A DNA stretch of 52,425 nt from NCBI GenBank assembly GCA_016124805.1, contig WGND01000015.1:1-52425 (forward strand). The letters are read 5' to 3'. A program made the translations under genes and the position numbers. How positions within the stretch are numbered: position 1 is the stretch's first letter; each line of letters begins with the position of its first letter. The stretch is from Hyphomicrobiales bacterium (GTDB taxonomy: Bacteria; Pseudomonadota; Alphaproteobacteria; Parvibaculales; Parvibaculaceae). Shown here piece after piece: positions 18,705-27,887 of the stretch. The notes under the pieces were generated by a model. It was given only the letters and a program-made list of their open reading frames with translations, ran no database searches and was not told the DNA's origin.

Positions 18705-20141
18705 CTATTTCCGCCAGCTGACTGGGCGCACATCGAAGGCGATGCTGATGCGCTTTTTGTCGCCGGAAAAGGGCAGCGTCCGGTGGAACAGATAGGAGGG
18801 GAAGAAGAAAGCATCTCCCTCGCGTGGTTCGTAGGTGATGACTTCCGGCTCGAAATTCGCATCGAAGTCCGGTGGCGGGCGACCAAATTCGATCCAGCCA
18901 TCCTGTGACGCCTCGCCATCGCCCATGGTGTCGGGCAGGGCGACATAATAGACGCCACTCATCCAGCCACCGACATGGATATGGGGATGCTGATGACCCT
19001 GTTCGGCGAGCAGCGTGCCCCAGATGTCGAGGCGGTATTCATCCGGGATCTGACCAAAATAGGGGTGGCTGCGTTCCAGTTTCATGTCGTCAAAATGGGC
19101 ATTTATCGCCTGACGAAGCGCCTTTTCAAATGAGAGGAAGGGTTCGCGGGGCGCATCCAGCAGGAGGCCCGTCTGGCCACCATTGCGCGTGGCTTTGCCC
19201 GCCGGTTCCCAGACCTGCGTGGTGTCGGCGAGCAGGGCTTCGGCGAGCGTCTTGTTCATCGCCTCAACTGACTCAAAACCCGGTGGAGGGGTGAGAGACG
19301 CACGCCTGACCTGACGACCGATTTCGGCCCGTGTGCCGGCGGGCATTTCGCCCAACTCTTGCGCGCGGGCATAGGGCAACCAGGCGGCAGCACGGCGCTC
19401 GGGGCCATATTTTGCAAGTGAACGCTCGAAGATACGCACGGCATCTGCCGGATCGCCCAGACGCAGCCGGACCATGCCGAGGCTGACATGAATCATGCCG
19501 TTGTCGGGATCGGTTTTCAGCGCTGTCTCATAGGCCGCTTCAGCTTTTTCCAGATCGCCTATTTTCTGCAGGGCATTCCCGAGATTGCCATAGGCCGCAC
19601 CAAGACCCGGGTTGAGCGTAATCGATTTGTTCAACGAGAGGATGGCCTCATCGGTGCGCTCCTGCCGCATCTGGACAATGCCCAGCATCATCCAGTTGTC
19701 AGCTTTTTCCGGTGCCAGTTCCGTTGCTCTGGTGAATGCAGCTTCGGCATCGGCAAAACGGCCGGCGCGCTGATACATCTGACCGAGCGTCGAATGCAGC
19801 GTTTCATTGTCCGGGAAATGGGTGAGCGCCTTTTCATAGATTGTGGCGGCAGCAGCCCAGCGGCTTCCCTGCTGATAGAGGCGACCTAGATTGATCCAGG
19901 TGCGCGGGTCGAGATGGTTGCACTGGATGGCGTCACGCAGGAGCTTTTCAGCGGCGGCAAAATCACCGCGCTCCACTTCCAGTGACGCCAGCAGCGACAT
20001 GGCATTGACGTCCGTCGGGTCTTTTTCCAGCGCCGCCTGACAGGCTTCGACAGCCTGCTGTTTCTTGCCGTCTCGCATCAGGGCGAGGATCTCGCTGTGT
20101 TCCGGCGGCAGGCTCTCGGTTACTTCATTCTGGTCGGTCAC
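18705..20141 (-). CDS. TPR protein with C-terminal 2OG-Fe(II) oxygenase domain
   Basis: A 478-residue cytoplasmic protein. Residues about 12-250 hold six or seven tetratricopeptide repeats (for example NLGRLYQQGSRWAAAATIYE, GNLGNALQKIGDLEKAEAAY). Residues about 340-475 are a putative 2OG-Fe(II) oxygenase of the TIGR02466 type: QHPHIHVGGWMSGVYYV (His383/385/387/389), FFPSYLFHRTLPF (His453) and KKRISIAFDV (Arg464 for 2-oxoglutarate). The TPR part probably recruits a protein substrate, suggesting hydroxylation of a protein. Start is GTG with AGGA upstream. Substrate unknown. Confidence 0.85.
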   Translation of the reverse strand: MTDQNEVTESLPPEHSEILALMRDGKKQQAVEACQAALEKDPTDVNAMSLLASLEVERGDFAAAEKLLRDAIQCNHLDPRTWINLGRLYQQGSRWAAAATIYEKALTHFPDNETLHSTLGQMYQRAGRFADAEAAFTRATELAPEKADNWMMLGIVQMRQERTDEAILSLNKSITLNPGLGAAYGNLGNALQKIGDLEKAEAAYETALKTDPDNGMIHVSLGMVRLRLGDPADAVRIFERSLAKYGPERRAAAWLPYARAQELGEMPAGTRAEIGRQVRRASLTPPPGFESVEAMNKTLAEALLADTTQVWEPAGKATRNGGQTGLLLDAPREPFLSFEKALRQAINAHFDDMKLERSHPYFGQIPDEYRLDIWGTLLAEQGHQHPHIHVGGWMSGVYYVALPDTMGDGEASQDGWIEFGRPPPDFDANFEPEVITYEPREGDAFFFPSYLFHRTLPFSGDKKRISIAFDVRPVSWRK

Positions 20142-20274
20142 GGCGTTTCCTGGTCACTTTACGGTCGTTGAAGTGTCACAAACTGCACGGGCAGCGCAGC
20201 ATGGTCAATGGCTGGACGCGGGCCTCTTTCCTGTCAATATGAGGCTCTTTTGGCAAGGTTATAAGCGAGACATT

Positions 20275-21615
20275 ATGAGCGATACGTCCGAGCGCCAGTC
20301 TATCAGTTTTTCTCAGGGCGTGGCGGTGTGGGCGCGCATTGGTTTGCTCAGTTTTGGCGGCCCGGCCGGTCAGATCGCGCTGATGCATCGCATTCTGGTG
20401 GATGAGAAGAAATGGCTGCGGGAGTCCCAGTTTCTCCACGCATTGAATTTCTGCATGTTGCTGCCCGGGCCTGAAGCCCAGCAGCTGGCAACTTATAGCG
20501 GCTGGCTGCTGCATGGCGTGCGCGGCGGGCTGGCAGCGGGACTGCTGTTCATCCTGCCCGGTGTGGTGGTGATGCTGGCGCTCAGCATGCTCTATGCCGC
20601 CTATGCCGATCTTGGTTTTGTGGCGGCGCTTTTCTTCGGGATCAAGGCGGCGGTCTTTGCGGTTGTGATTGAAGCGCTCCTGCGCATTTCCAAACGTGTG
20701 CTGAAGTCGCCTGCGCTATACGGGCTGGCAGCCATCTCTTTCGTGGCGCTGTTCTTCTTTTCCGTTTCCTTTCCACTGGTGATCCTGGCCGCCGGTCTGG
20801 CGGGATTTGTCGCTATGCATTGGTGGCCGACCTTATTCGGATCGGCATTGAGTGTGGCAGATGAAGAAGGCGATGCGATGCCGCCGCTGCATGTCGGTCA
20901 GCGGAGCTGGTATCGTGCTTTGACGACATTGTTGATCGGCACCTTTTGCTGGCTGGCGCCCGTTGTGGCGCTTCTGTGGTGGCTGGGACCGGCGAATGTC
21001 TTCACGCAGCAGGCGATTTTTTTCAGCAAGATGGCTGTTGTGACATTTGGCGGGGCCTATGCGGTGCTTGCCTATGTGGCGCAGGAGGCTGTTCAGCATT
21101 TTGGCTGGATGATGCCCGGCGAGATGCTTGACGGGCTCGGCCTTGCCGAGACGACGCCGGGGCCGCTCATCATGGTGGTGCAATTTGTCGGCTTTCTGGC
21201 GAGCTATCGTGAGGCGGGCGGGCTGGACCCGATGCTGGCGGGCATGTTGGGTGCGCTGCTGACCACATGGGTGACTTTCGCGCCCTGTTTTCTCTGGATT
21301 TTTCTGGGCGCGCCTTATGTCGAGGGTTTGCGCAAGGTGCAATGGCTCAATGCTGCGCTGGTGGCAATCACGGCGGCTGTGGTCGGTGTCATTCTCAATC
21401 TCGCTGTCTGGTTCGGCTTGCATGTGATCTTTGCCGAGGTCGATGAAACGCAGATCGGCCTGTTGCATCTCTGGGTGCCGGACATTGCGACGATTGACTG
21501 GTGGGCGCTGGGCTTAAGTGCGGCGGCGATGATTGCCATGCTGCGCTTTCACATCGGCATGATGCCGGTGCTTTGCGCCTGTGCAGCGGCGGGTCTGGCG
21601 ATCAGCCTAATCTAG
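20275..21615 (+). CDS. chrA: Chromate efflux transporter, CHR family (long form)
   Basis: A 446-residue polytopic protein built of two homologous halves, each with the CHR signature: FGGPAGQIALMHR with LPGPEAQQLATYSG in half one (about 25-85), and VTFGGAYAVLAYVAQEAV with GLAETTPGPLIMVVQFVGF in half two (about 260-310). This is a full-length bidomain ChrA, which exports chromate by proton antiport in characterised members. The inter-domain loop is short. No chrB regulator is adjacent, so chromate may not be the only or true substrate. Its end overlaps the convergent CitE-like gene by 9 bases. Confidence 0.88.
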   Translation: MSDTSERQSISFSQGVAVWARIGLLSFGGPAGQIALMHRILVDEKKWLRESQFLHALNFCMLLPGPEAQQLATYSGWLLHGVRGGLAAGLLFILPGVVVMLALSMLYAAYADLGFVAALFFGIKAAVFAVVIEALLRISKRVLKSPALYGLAAISFVALFFFSVSFPLVILAAGLAGFVAMHWWPTLFGSALSVADEEGDAMPPLHVGQRSWYRALTTLLIGTFCWLAPVVALLWWLGPANVFTQQAIFFSKMAVVTFGGAYAVLAYVAQEAVQHFGWMMPGEMLDGLGLAETTPGPLIMVVQFVGFLASYREAGGLDPMLAGMLGALLTTWVTFAPCFLWIFLGAPYVEGLRKVQWLNAALVAITAAVVGVILNLAVWFGLHVIFAEVDETQIGLLHLWVPDIATIDWWALGLSAAAMIAMLRFHIGMMPVLCACAAAGLAISLI

Positions 21616-22485
21616 CTCCGCAAAGCTTGCGGCGCGTTCGACGAGGCGCTCGGCCTGTCGCAGATGCGGGCGATCCAGCATGACGCCGTTGAGGCCGACG
21701 ACACCGACATCACCAGCTTCGGCGAAAGCGGCAATGACCGCGCGGGCGTGGCTGAGTTCGTCTTCAGAAGGCGTGAAGACACGATTGATGATGGGCACCT
21801 GCGCAGGGTGAATGGCCATCTTGCCGGTGAACCCATCGCGGGCGGCTTCCCGCGCCTGTTTTTCAAGACCCGCCTCGTCGCGATAGTCGCCATAGATCGT
21901 GTCAATGGGATCGACGCTGGCCGCAACCGCGCCCAGCAGTGTGAGCGTGCGGGCCATGCGATAGGGCTCGGTATAGATACCGTTCTCGTCCTTGTTGTCG
22001 CGTGCGCCAAGGGCGGCGGCCAGATCTTCGGCACCCCATGAAAGGGCTCGCAGGCGCGAGCTTGATCCGGCATAGCTGCCGAGGTTGAAGAGCGAGGCAG
22101 CGGTTTCGGTCGCGACACAGCAGATGCCGATGGAGCCAGGTTCGATATCAAATTCCTTTTCGATTTCTTCCATGCGAGCGGAAAGCTTCGCGACGCAGGC
22201 GCCGGAAATCGATTTTGGCAGCATCAGCATGTCGGGACGGGCCGGGATGACGGCCAGCAGGTCTTCTTCCCAGAGGGATGTATCCAGCGCATTGATGCGG
22301 ATGACGAGTCTGGCCTTCGCGCGGTCAGCGCGGTGCAGATAGCAGCGGGCTCCCTTGCGTGCTTCGTCCTTCTGCGACAGGGCGACTGAATCCTCCATGT
22401 CGAGGATCAGCGCGTCTGCCCCGCTGTCGGCGGCCTTGGCCATTTTCCTGTCGCTGTCAGCAGGTACAAAGAGAAGGGAACGCAT
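21607..22485 (-). CDS. HpcH/HpaI aldolase / CitE-like CoA-ester lyase
   Basis: A 292-residue TIM-barrel lyase: MRSLLFVPADSDRKMAKA start, LILDMEDSVA (Mg-binding Asp/Glu), KSISGACVAKL, RALSWGAEDLAAALGA, and GFTGKMAIHPAQVPIINRVF, all characteristic of CitE-type enzymes that cleave malyl-CoA, citramalyl-CoA or related thioesters. It lies 3 bases behind the MaoC gene, so hydratase and lyase form a two-step unit acting on an enoyl-CoA and its hydroxyacyl-CoA. Exact substrate unresolved; see the finding on the citramalyl/itaconyl-CoA idea. Confidence 0.88.
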   Translation of the reverse strand: MRSLLFVPADSDRKMAKAADSGADALILDMEDSVALSQKDEARKGARCYLHRADRAKARLVIRINALDTSLWEEDLLAVIPARPDMLMLPKSISGACVAKLSARMEEIEKEFDIEPGSIGICCVATETAASLFNLGSYAGSSSRLRALSWGAEDLAAALGARDNKDENGIYTEPYRMARTLTLLGAVAASVDPIDTIYGDYRDEAGLEKQAREAARDGFTGKMAIHPAQVPIINRVFTPSEDELSHARAVIAAFAEAGDVGVVGLNGVMLDRPHLRQAERLVERAASFAELD

Positions 22486-22488
22486 ATG

Positions 22489-22959
22489 TCAGGCCTTTTC
22501 GGTCTCAGCCGCACGGGCATGCATGAAGGCCTGCCTTGTACAGGAGGCGACTTCCTCATCACGCTGGTTATAGGCCTTGTGCTCGAAGGTGACGATGCCG
22601 GCCATGGGGCGCGAGCCGGAGCGACGCTTGGCAAGGACGCGCGTTTCGATATGCAGCGTGTCGCCCTGAAAGACGGGTTTGGGGAAGACGACATCGTTCA
22701 TGCCGAGATTGGCAATGGTGGTGCCATGCGTTGTGTCATGCACGGAAATACCGATCATGAGACCGAGTGTGAACAGGCTGTTGACGAGCGGCTTGCCGAA
22801 TTCCGTGTGTTTGGCGGCGTAGTCGTGGTCGAGATGGAGGGCAGCAGGGTTCATCGTCATGGTCGAGAAGAGGACATTGTCCGTTTCCGTCACGGTGCGC
22901 GTAATGGCGTGCTTGAAGACATGGCCTTCTTCAAAATCCTCGAAATATAGTCCCGGCAT
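22489..22959 (-). CDS. MaoC-family enoyl-CoA hydratase-like protein
   Basis: A 156-residue single hot-dog fold dehydratase. Seen: the [22 protein letters not shown] region and the hydratase-2 segment [32 protein letters not shown] split across residues about 35-66, with the D-x-x-x-x-H-like catalytic pair (Asp/His in LHLDHDYA). Single-fold length rules out the fused double hot-dog mesaconyl-CoA hydratase. GGAGGAG before the ATG. It is co-oriented with the CitE-like lyase and divergent from the acyl-CoA dehydrogenase. Confidence 0.87.
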   Translation of the reverse strand: MPGLYFEDFEEGHVFKHAITRTVTETDNVLFSTMTMNPAALHLDHDYAAKHTEFGKPLVNSLFTLGLMIGISVHDTTHGTTIANLGMNDVVFPKPVFQGDTLHIETRVLAKRRSGSRPMAGIVTFEHKAYNQRDEEVASCTRQAFMHARAAETEKA

Positions 22960-23061
22960 GAATTCTCCTCCGCTCGCCCGATGTCAGGCTGTCACTCCCG
23001 ACCTGTTGGGGCTAACTTATAGTCATAAAAAGAAAAACAGAACATGTGAGGGGCGCGGCCC

Positions 23062-24231
23062 ATGGATTTCAGCTTTTCTGAAGAACAGAGCGCCATTCGC
23101 GAAGCCGTGGCTCGCATCTGCGCACGCTATGATGATGCCTATTGGCTGAAGAAAGATCGCGAGGGCGGTTTCCCGGAAGATTTTGTCGCCGATATTGCCG
23201 CCGGCGGCTATCTGGGCATTGCCATGCCGGAGGCTTATGGCGGGGCCGGGCTGGGTGTGAGCGAAGCGGCGATCATTGCCCAGACGATTGCAGCCTCCGG
23301 TGCCTGCCTCTCGGGGGCCTCTGCCATTCACATCAATCTCTTCGGGCCGATGCCGCTGGTTGTCTTTGGCAATGATGAACAGAAGAGAAAATATCTGCCG
23401 CCGCTGATTGCGGGGAAAGACCGCTGCTGCTTTGGCGTGACGGAGCCTGATGCCGGTCTCAATACGACGGCGATTTCCACCAAGGCGGAGTGGGACGGGC
23501 ATGCCTATGTGGTGCATGGCCGGAAGATGTGGACTTCGACGGCGCAGAGCGCGACGAAAATTCTTTTGCTGGCGCGCACGACGCCGAAGGAAAAATGCGC
23601 CAAGCCGACGGAGGGGCTGTCGCTTTTCTATACCGATCTTGATCGCGGCGGCGCGACCGAGGTGCGCGAGATCGAGAAGATGGGGCGCAAGGCCGTCGAC
23701 TCCAATGCGGTCTTTTTTGATGGCTTGCGCATCCCCAGGGAAGATCTGATCGGGGAAGAGGGCAAGGGCTTCAAATATCTGCTGCACGGGTTGAATCCCG
23801 AGCGCGTGCTGATTGGCGCCGAGGCCGTGGGGGTGGGGCGCATTGCGCTTGCCAAGGCGGCTGATTATGCCCGTGAGCGCGTCGTCTTCGGGCGACCCAT
23901 CGGCCAGAACCAGGCGATCCAGCATCCGCTGGCGGCCTGCTGGGCTGAACTTGAGGCGGCCGATCTGATGGTTTTCAAGGCGGCCGCTCTCTATGATGCA
24001 GGCAAGCCCTGCGGGGCGGAGGCCAATGCAGCGAAATATCTGGCGGCGGAAGCTGGCTTCCGGGCCTGCGAGCAAGCCGTCATGACGCTGGGCGGCATGG
24101 GCTATGCCAAGGAGTTTCACGTCGAGCGCTATTTGCGCGAGGTCATGATTGCGCGTATTGCCCCTGTGAGCCGGGAGCTGATCCTGAGCCATATTGCCGA
24201 GCGGGTGCTGGACCTGCCCAAATCCTATTGA
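23062..24231 (+). CDS. Acyl-CoA dehydrogenase
   Basis: A 389-residue FAD enzyme of normal length. CFGVTEPDAGLNTTAIST (about 124-141) and WTSTAQSATK carry the FAD-binding Thr/Trp; the C-terminal helical domain has RVVFGRPIGQNQAIQHPLA and the ACAD signature around EQAVMTLGGMGYAKEFHVER (338-357). It may dehydrogenate the acyl-CoA that feeds the divergently transcribed MaoC/CitE pair. The start MDFSFSEEQSAIRE and GAGGGG box are convincing. The HIT gene follows closely. Confidence 0.93.
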   Translation: MDFSFSEEQSAIREAVARICARYDDAYWLKKDREGGFPEDFVADIAAGGYLGIAMPEAYGGAGLGVSEAAIIAQTIAASGACLSGASAIHINLFGPMPLVVFGNDEQKRKYLPPLIAGKDRCCFGVTEPDAGLNTTAISTKAEWDGHAYVVHGRKMWTSTAQSATKILLLARTTPKEKCAKPTEGLSLFYTDLDRGGATEVREIEKMGRKAVDSNAVFFDGLRIPREDLIGEEGKGFKYLLHGLNPERVLIGAEAVGVGRIALAKAADYARERVVFGRPIGQNQAIQHPLAACWAELEAADLMVFKAAALYDAGKPCGAEANAAKYLAAEAGFRACEQAVMTLGGMGYAKEFHVERYLREVMIARIAPVSRELILSHIAERVLDLPKSY

Positions 24232-24239
24232 GGCCTCAA

Positions 24240-24653
24240 TTGTCCTTTGTTCTTCATCCCCGACTGGCTGCCGATACCTTTCTTGTTGGCGAATTGACGC
24301 TTTGCAGCGTTCTGCTGATGAATGATTCCCGCTATCCATGGCTCATTCTGGTGCCGCGTCAGGCGGGCCTGCGTGATTTTGACGATGTGCCGATGGGCGA
24401 CAAGTCGGCCTTTCATCGTGAAATCGACTATGCCAGCGCCGTGTTGCGATCCGAAACCCAGGCTTTCAAGACCAATGTGGCGGCGCTCGGCAATATGGTG
24501 CCGCAGCTGCATGTGCATGTGATCGCCCGTTTTGAGGGGGATGCGGCCTGGCCGGGGCCTGTCTGGGGGCAGGGCGAGGCCGTGCCTTACGAGAGCAGCG
24601 CGGCGACACAACTGATTACCCGTTTAAGACGTGATTTTGGCATGAAAGGCTGA
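24240..24653 (+). CDS. HIT-family (histidine triad) hydrolase
   Basis: A 137-residue nucleotide-binding protein. The triad is QLHVHVIARF (about residues 91-100) with the preceding N-V-A-A-L-G-N-M-V segment; the second half ends in RLRRDFGMKG. HIT proteins hydrolyse nucleoside phosphoramidates or adenylates. Start is ambiguous: TTG at 24240 is preferred because TGAGG lies 6 bases upstream; TTG at 24228 overlaps the previous stop. It appears to share the transcript of the acyl-CoA dehydrogenase. Confidence 0.85.
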   Translation: MSFVLHPRLAADTFLVGELTLCSVLLMNDSRYPWLILVPRQAGLRDFDDVPMGDKSAFHREIDYASAVLRSETQAFKTNVAALGNMVPQLHVHVIARFEGDAAWPGPVWGQGEAVPYESSAATQLITRLRRDFGMKG

Positions 24654-24739
24654 ATTTCAGCGTTAACGATTGGTTTAAGACTCCGGATTTATGGTCTGTC
24701 TGAACGCAGGTGATTCCTGCCAAAGACGGACGTTGACCC

Positions 24740-25192
24740 TTGGCTACAGCACTTATCGCAGATCCTTCCGCGGCATCGCGCAAAGCCGCTCAATATCTCC
24801 TCGAAACGCTTGGTTTTGAGGTGGCGGCGGCCTGTGACGTGCCTGAAGCATTGGGCCTGATCAGGGGCCTGTCGCCCGATCTCATCCTGCTTGATGCCCG
24901 TCTGGGTGAAGGCGATTGTGGTGATTTGGTCGAGCGTATCCGTTCGCAGCGGGCGGGTCTCAGAGCCTGCCTTTTTCTGGTGGCAGCCAATGGCGCGAGC
25001 ACCAGCATCCGCAATGCGATGGATGCCGGGGCAGATGACTATCTTGTCCGTCCTTTTGACAGACGCCTGCTGGCTTTCAAGCTTTCGCAGGCCCGCTCGC
25101 GCGGTCGGCTGACGGAAGAACGCCACAAGCCGCGGCTTGTGCATGACAATACTCATTCATGGCGTTTTCGCGTGTTCGGCAAGGCCGTCTGA
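24740..25192 (+). CDS. Single-domain response-regulator-like receiver with altered active site
   Basis: A 150-residue protein that is a lone receiver domain plus a 30-residue basic tail; there is no output domain. The phospho-acceptor is present (Asp52 in LILLDARLG). The N-terminal acidic pair is reduced to one (ALIADPS, Asp8), the switch Thr/Ser position is Ala (VAANG), and the invariant Lys is replaced by Arg (YLVRPFD, Arg104). It may be weakly or not phosphorylated. Start is TTG with only a weak ribosome site. The gene is isolated, with no histidine kinase nearby. Confidence 0.75.
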   Translation: MATALIADPSAASRKAAQYLLETLGFEVAAACDVPEALGLIRGLSPDLILLDARLGEGDCGDLVERIRSQRAGLRACLFLVAANGASTSIRNAMDAGADDYLVRPFDRRLLAFKLSQARSRGRLTEERHKPRLVHDNTHSWRFRVFGKAV

Positions 25193-25316
25193 CAATCAGA
25201 GTCTTGCTGACAGCCTAAGGTCCTGATTTTTCAATATAATGTGGGTATCTTCAATCAATATCACCAGATATTGATAAATTAGAGTCGAAAACATCCACAA
25301 GTCATTGAAATTAGAG
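25193..25316. other. AT-rich convergent spacer with hairpin and direct repeat
   Basis: The spacer between the receiver gene and the convergent MFS gene is much more A/T-rich than the genes. It contains a perfect 9-bp stem with loop ACCA (25254-25275). An 11-base direct repeat, AAATTAGAGTC, occurs at 25276-25286 and 25308-25318, exactly 32 bases apart; the second copy runs into the MFS stop codon. The hairpin may act as a two-way transcription end, although no T-tract is evident. Confidence 0.5.
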
Positions 25317-26735
25317 TCATTTTTCGTTCTGGATAGCCCAATCGGCAATGTAGTCGAGGCTCCTGTTGTAATTACGCAGAGCCCAGAAACCCAGCAATGT
25401 CGCAAGCGTCAAAACCACTGTGGGTACGACCACCAGAGAGTAGCGAAGCATCTGCTCATCGCCATAAACATAGTCTGTGACGAGGGCGATAGAGGTCGGG
25501 CCGAGGCCCAGACCGACGATGGTGACAACGAAAATCATCACGGCGGAGGCAAAGCCGCGCATCTGATTGGGCATCAGTTCCTGCAGGGCTGCCGGACCGG
25601 AGCCTGTGGTGAAGGTGGCAAAGAAGGTCGATGGTGCCAGCAGCCAGAGTGCTATGGTCGGGTCGCTGACGAGCGGGTAAGCCAGCGTGAAGGGCATGGC
25701 GACGAGGCCTGTGAATGCCACCACAATCATTCGCCCATTGCGAAAGCCGCGTGCTGTGAGGAAATCGCCAAGCCAGCCACCCGTGATGACGCCCAGCGTG
25801 CCGAAAACAACAATGATCAGGCCGTAGCTGTGACCGGCTTGAGCCGCCGTCCAGCCATGGGTCCGGATGAAGAAGGACGGAATCCAGGCCGACACGCCAT
25901 AGGCCATCATGGCCGAAAGGGCATAACAGAGATTGAGCGGGATGACCGTGCCGCGATTGGCCCACATATAGGCGAGGACCTCGCGTACCGGCACTTCCAC
26001 GGCTTTGGAAACGCCATCGGCGTCAATTTCCTGACGCACATGGCCACGGCGGGCCGGTTCCTTGATCGTCAAAACCCAGAGGCCAACGAGAATGCCGGGC
26101 AGGCCAACCGCGAAGAAGACGACCTGCCAGGAATAGACTTCGCCAATGAGGGGAAGGGCCGTATAGCCGCCCTGCGAGATGAAGCGGATGACTTCCGCGC
26201 CGATGACCAGCGCAAGGCCCGCCCCGATATAGACGCCTGTGCCATAGATGCCGAGCGCAAAGCCCAGCCGCTTGGGGTGGAAATAGTCGGTGATCATGGA
26301 ATAGGCCGAGGGCGTGAGGGCCGCCTCACCGACACCAACACCCATGCGGAAGGTGAAAAGCTGCCAATAGTTGCGCGCCAGACCGCAGGCCGCCGTCATC
26401 AGGCTCCAGACGATGATGCCGATGGAAATGATGCGGACTCGCTTGGTGCGGTCCACCATGCGGCCGATCGGCAGGCCCATGATTGAATAGAAAATGGCGA
26501 AGGCAAAGCCTTGCAAAAGGCTCATCTGGGTGTCGGATATGACCAGATCGCGCTTCATCGGTTCGACGAGCAGGCTCAGAATTTGCCGATCGATGAAGGA
26601 GAAGGTGTAGGCGATGACGAGAACGCCGACCACATACCAGGCGTAAATCTCGCGGGGATAGGGCAACTCCTGCTTTTCGATCTCAGGATGATGCAATGCC
26701 TCCTCGACTTCGGATGCGACTTCAACTTCCGACAT
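25317..26735 (-). CDS. MFS transporter, spinster-like family
   Basis: A 472-residue carrier with 12 predicted transmembrane segments after an acidic 30-residue head. Typical motifs: AYTFSFIDRQILSLLVEPMK in TM1, GLPIGRMVDRTKRVRI (MFS signature A, about 95-110), RMGVGVGEAALTPSAYS in TM4-5, and a long central cytoplasmic loop. The pattern fits the spinster-like subfamily often found with sterol, aromatic or acyl-CoA catabolism genes in alphaproteobacteria. Substrate unknown; nearby acyl-CoA genes suggest an organic acid or hydrophobic acid. Confidence 0.85.
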   Translation of the reverse strand: MSEVEVASEVEEALHHPEIEKQELPYPREIYAWYVVGVLVIAYTFSFIDRQILSLLVEPMKRDLVISDTQMSLLQGFAFAIFYSIMGLPIGRMVDRTKRVRIISIGIIVWSLMTAACGLARNYWQLFTFRMGVGVGEAALTPSAYSMITDYFHPKRLGFALGIYGTGVYIGAGLALVIGAEVIRFISQGGYTALPLIGEVYSWQVVFFAVGLPGILVGLWVLTIKEPARRGHVRQEIDADGVSKAVEVPVREVLAYMWANRGTVIPLNLCYALSAMMAYGVSAWIPSFFIRTHGWTAAQAGHSYGLIIVVFGTLGVITGGWLGDFLTARGFRNGRMIVVAFTGLVAMPFTLAYPLVSDPTIALWLLAPSTFFATFTTGSGPAALQELMPNQMRGFASAVMIFVVTIVGLGLGPTSIALVTDYVYGDEQMLRYSLVVVPTVVLTLATLLGFWALRNYNRSLDYIADWAIQNEK

Positions 26736-26877
26736 ATTCCCTTAACCCTCCGCTTATCATGCGCCTTTTGGCATGCCTCGTTGGACATGGCGCTTATTGG
26801 TTGGGGAAGACTAACGCGGTTTGAGCGGGCAGGCGAAAGATATGCGCCTGCCGGGCAACATATAAGCCTCAGCTAAT

Positions 26878-26892
26878 TGGCATGGCCCTTGC
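26878..26892 (+). promoter_or_regulatory. Sigma54-type promoter (-24/-12)
   Basis: TGGCATGGCCCTTGC matches the sigma54 consensus TGGCAC-N5-TTGC closely, with GG at -24 and GC at -12 correctly spaced. Start of transcription would be near 26904, about 22 bases before the transglycosylase ATG at 26926. Sigma54 promoters in alphaproteobacteria commonly drive flagellar and nitrogen genes. Inference from sequence only. Confidence 0.6.
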
Positions 26893-26925
26893 GATCCTAT
26901 TGGCAAAGACCAACAGGAATTTGCC

Positions 26926-27879
26926 ATGTCGCTCGTCACAGCCCTATCGGCCAACCCGCAAATCGCCGCTGCATTGCAGCAGGCGAGCCAGCGCACCGGC
27001 ACGGATTTTGACTATCTGCTGAAAACGGCGATGCGGGAGTCGAGCCTGAATTGCACAGCAAAATCAGGGACTTCGAGTGCCTGTGGGCTGTTTCAGTTTA
27101 CCGAGCAAAGCTGGCTTGGCACGATGAAGCGTAATGGCGATGATCTCGGCCTGGGGCAATATGCCAGCCAGATCACGCAGGATGGCAAGGGCCGCTACCG
27201 TGTGGCCGATCCTGCCGCCCGGCAGGAAATTCTTGCCCTGCGCAATGATCCGACCGCTTCTGCCCTGATGGCGGGGGCCTATACGAGCGAGAGCGAATCT
27301 ACCCTGTCGCGCCGTCTCGACCGGGATGTGAGCGAAGGCGAGCTCTACATTGCGCATTTTCTTGGTGCCGGTGGCGCTGTGAAGCTGATTTCAGCCGCCG
27401 AAGATATGCCCCATGCGCGGGCCGATACGCTTTTCCCGCAGGCTGCCGCCGCCAATAAATCAATTTTCTATGATGGCGATCGCGCGCGCAGCGTGAGCGA
27501 GGTCTATCAGAATCTTGTGGCCAAGCATGAGGGCCAGAAGGTCAATGTCGATCTTAGTCAGATTGCGTCTGCGGCTCCCAACAACAATGCGCAGGGCGAT
27601 GCGCTTGCCGCGATGTTTGACGACAGCTGGTCATCCATCGGCACGGCCTATAACAGCGCGCGCTCAACCCTGTCGGCTGTTCCTTCGGGCGGTGCGTCGA
27701 TTGCGGCTTCCAACGCGGCTCTCTCCCGCCCGGCGATGGTGATGTCACCCGCGATCGTGCAAATTCTTGCCACGCTTGATCCGCTGACCCCCTCGCGTTC
27801 AGAGGATGCGTCGGCCTCACGAAAGCAGGAAGAGGAAGACCGCAAGCGTCAGATGGACCTTACGCTTACAGCAGGCTGA
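26926..27879 (+). CDS. Lytic transglycosylase (SLT) domain protein without signal peptide
   Basis: A 317-residue protein. An SLT-like fold occupies residues about 18-170: AMRESSLNCTAKSGTSSACGLFQFTEQSWL contains the catalytic Glu (in MRESS, Glu38) and the GLFQFT motif. The rest is Ala/Ser-rich and ends in a highly charged helix (SRKQEEEDRKRQ). There is no Sec signal peptide, as in flagellum-associated or dedicated-secretion peptidoglycan enzymes. AGGA precedes the ATG. A sigma54-like promoter sits immediately upstream, making a flagellar or pilus role plausible. Confidence 0.85.
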   Translation: MSLVTALSANPQIAAALQQASQRTGTDFDYLLKTAMRESSLNCTAKSGTSSACGLFQFTEQSWLGTMKRNGDDLGLGQYASQITQDGKGRYRVADPAARQEILALRNDPTASALMAGAYTSESESTLSRRLDRDVSEGELYIAHFLGAGGAVKLISAAEDMPHARADTLFPQAAAANKSIFYDGDRARSVSEVYQNLVAKHEGQKVNVDLSQIASAAPNNNAQGDALAAMFDDSWSSIGTAYNSARSTLSAVPSGGASIAASNAALSRPAMVMSPAIVQILATLDPLTPSRSEDASASRKQEEEDRKRQMDLTLTAG

Positions 27880-27887
27880 GCCTTGCC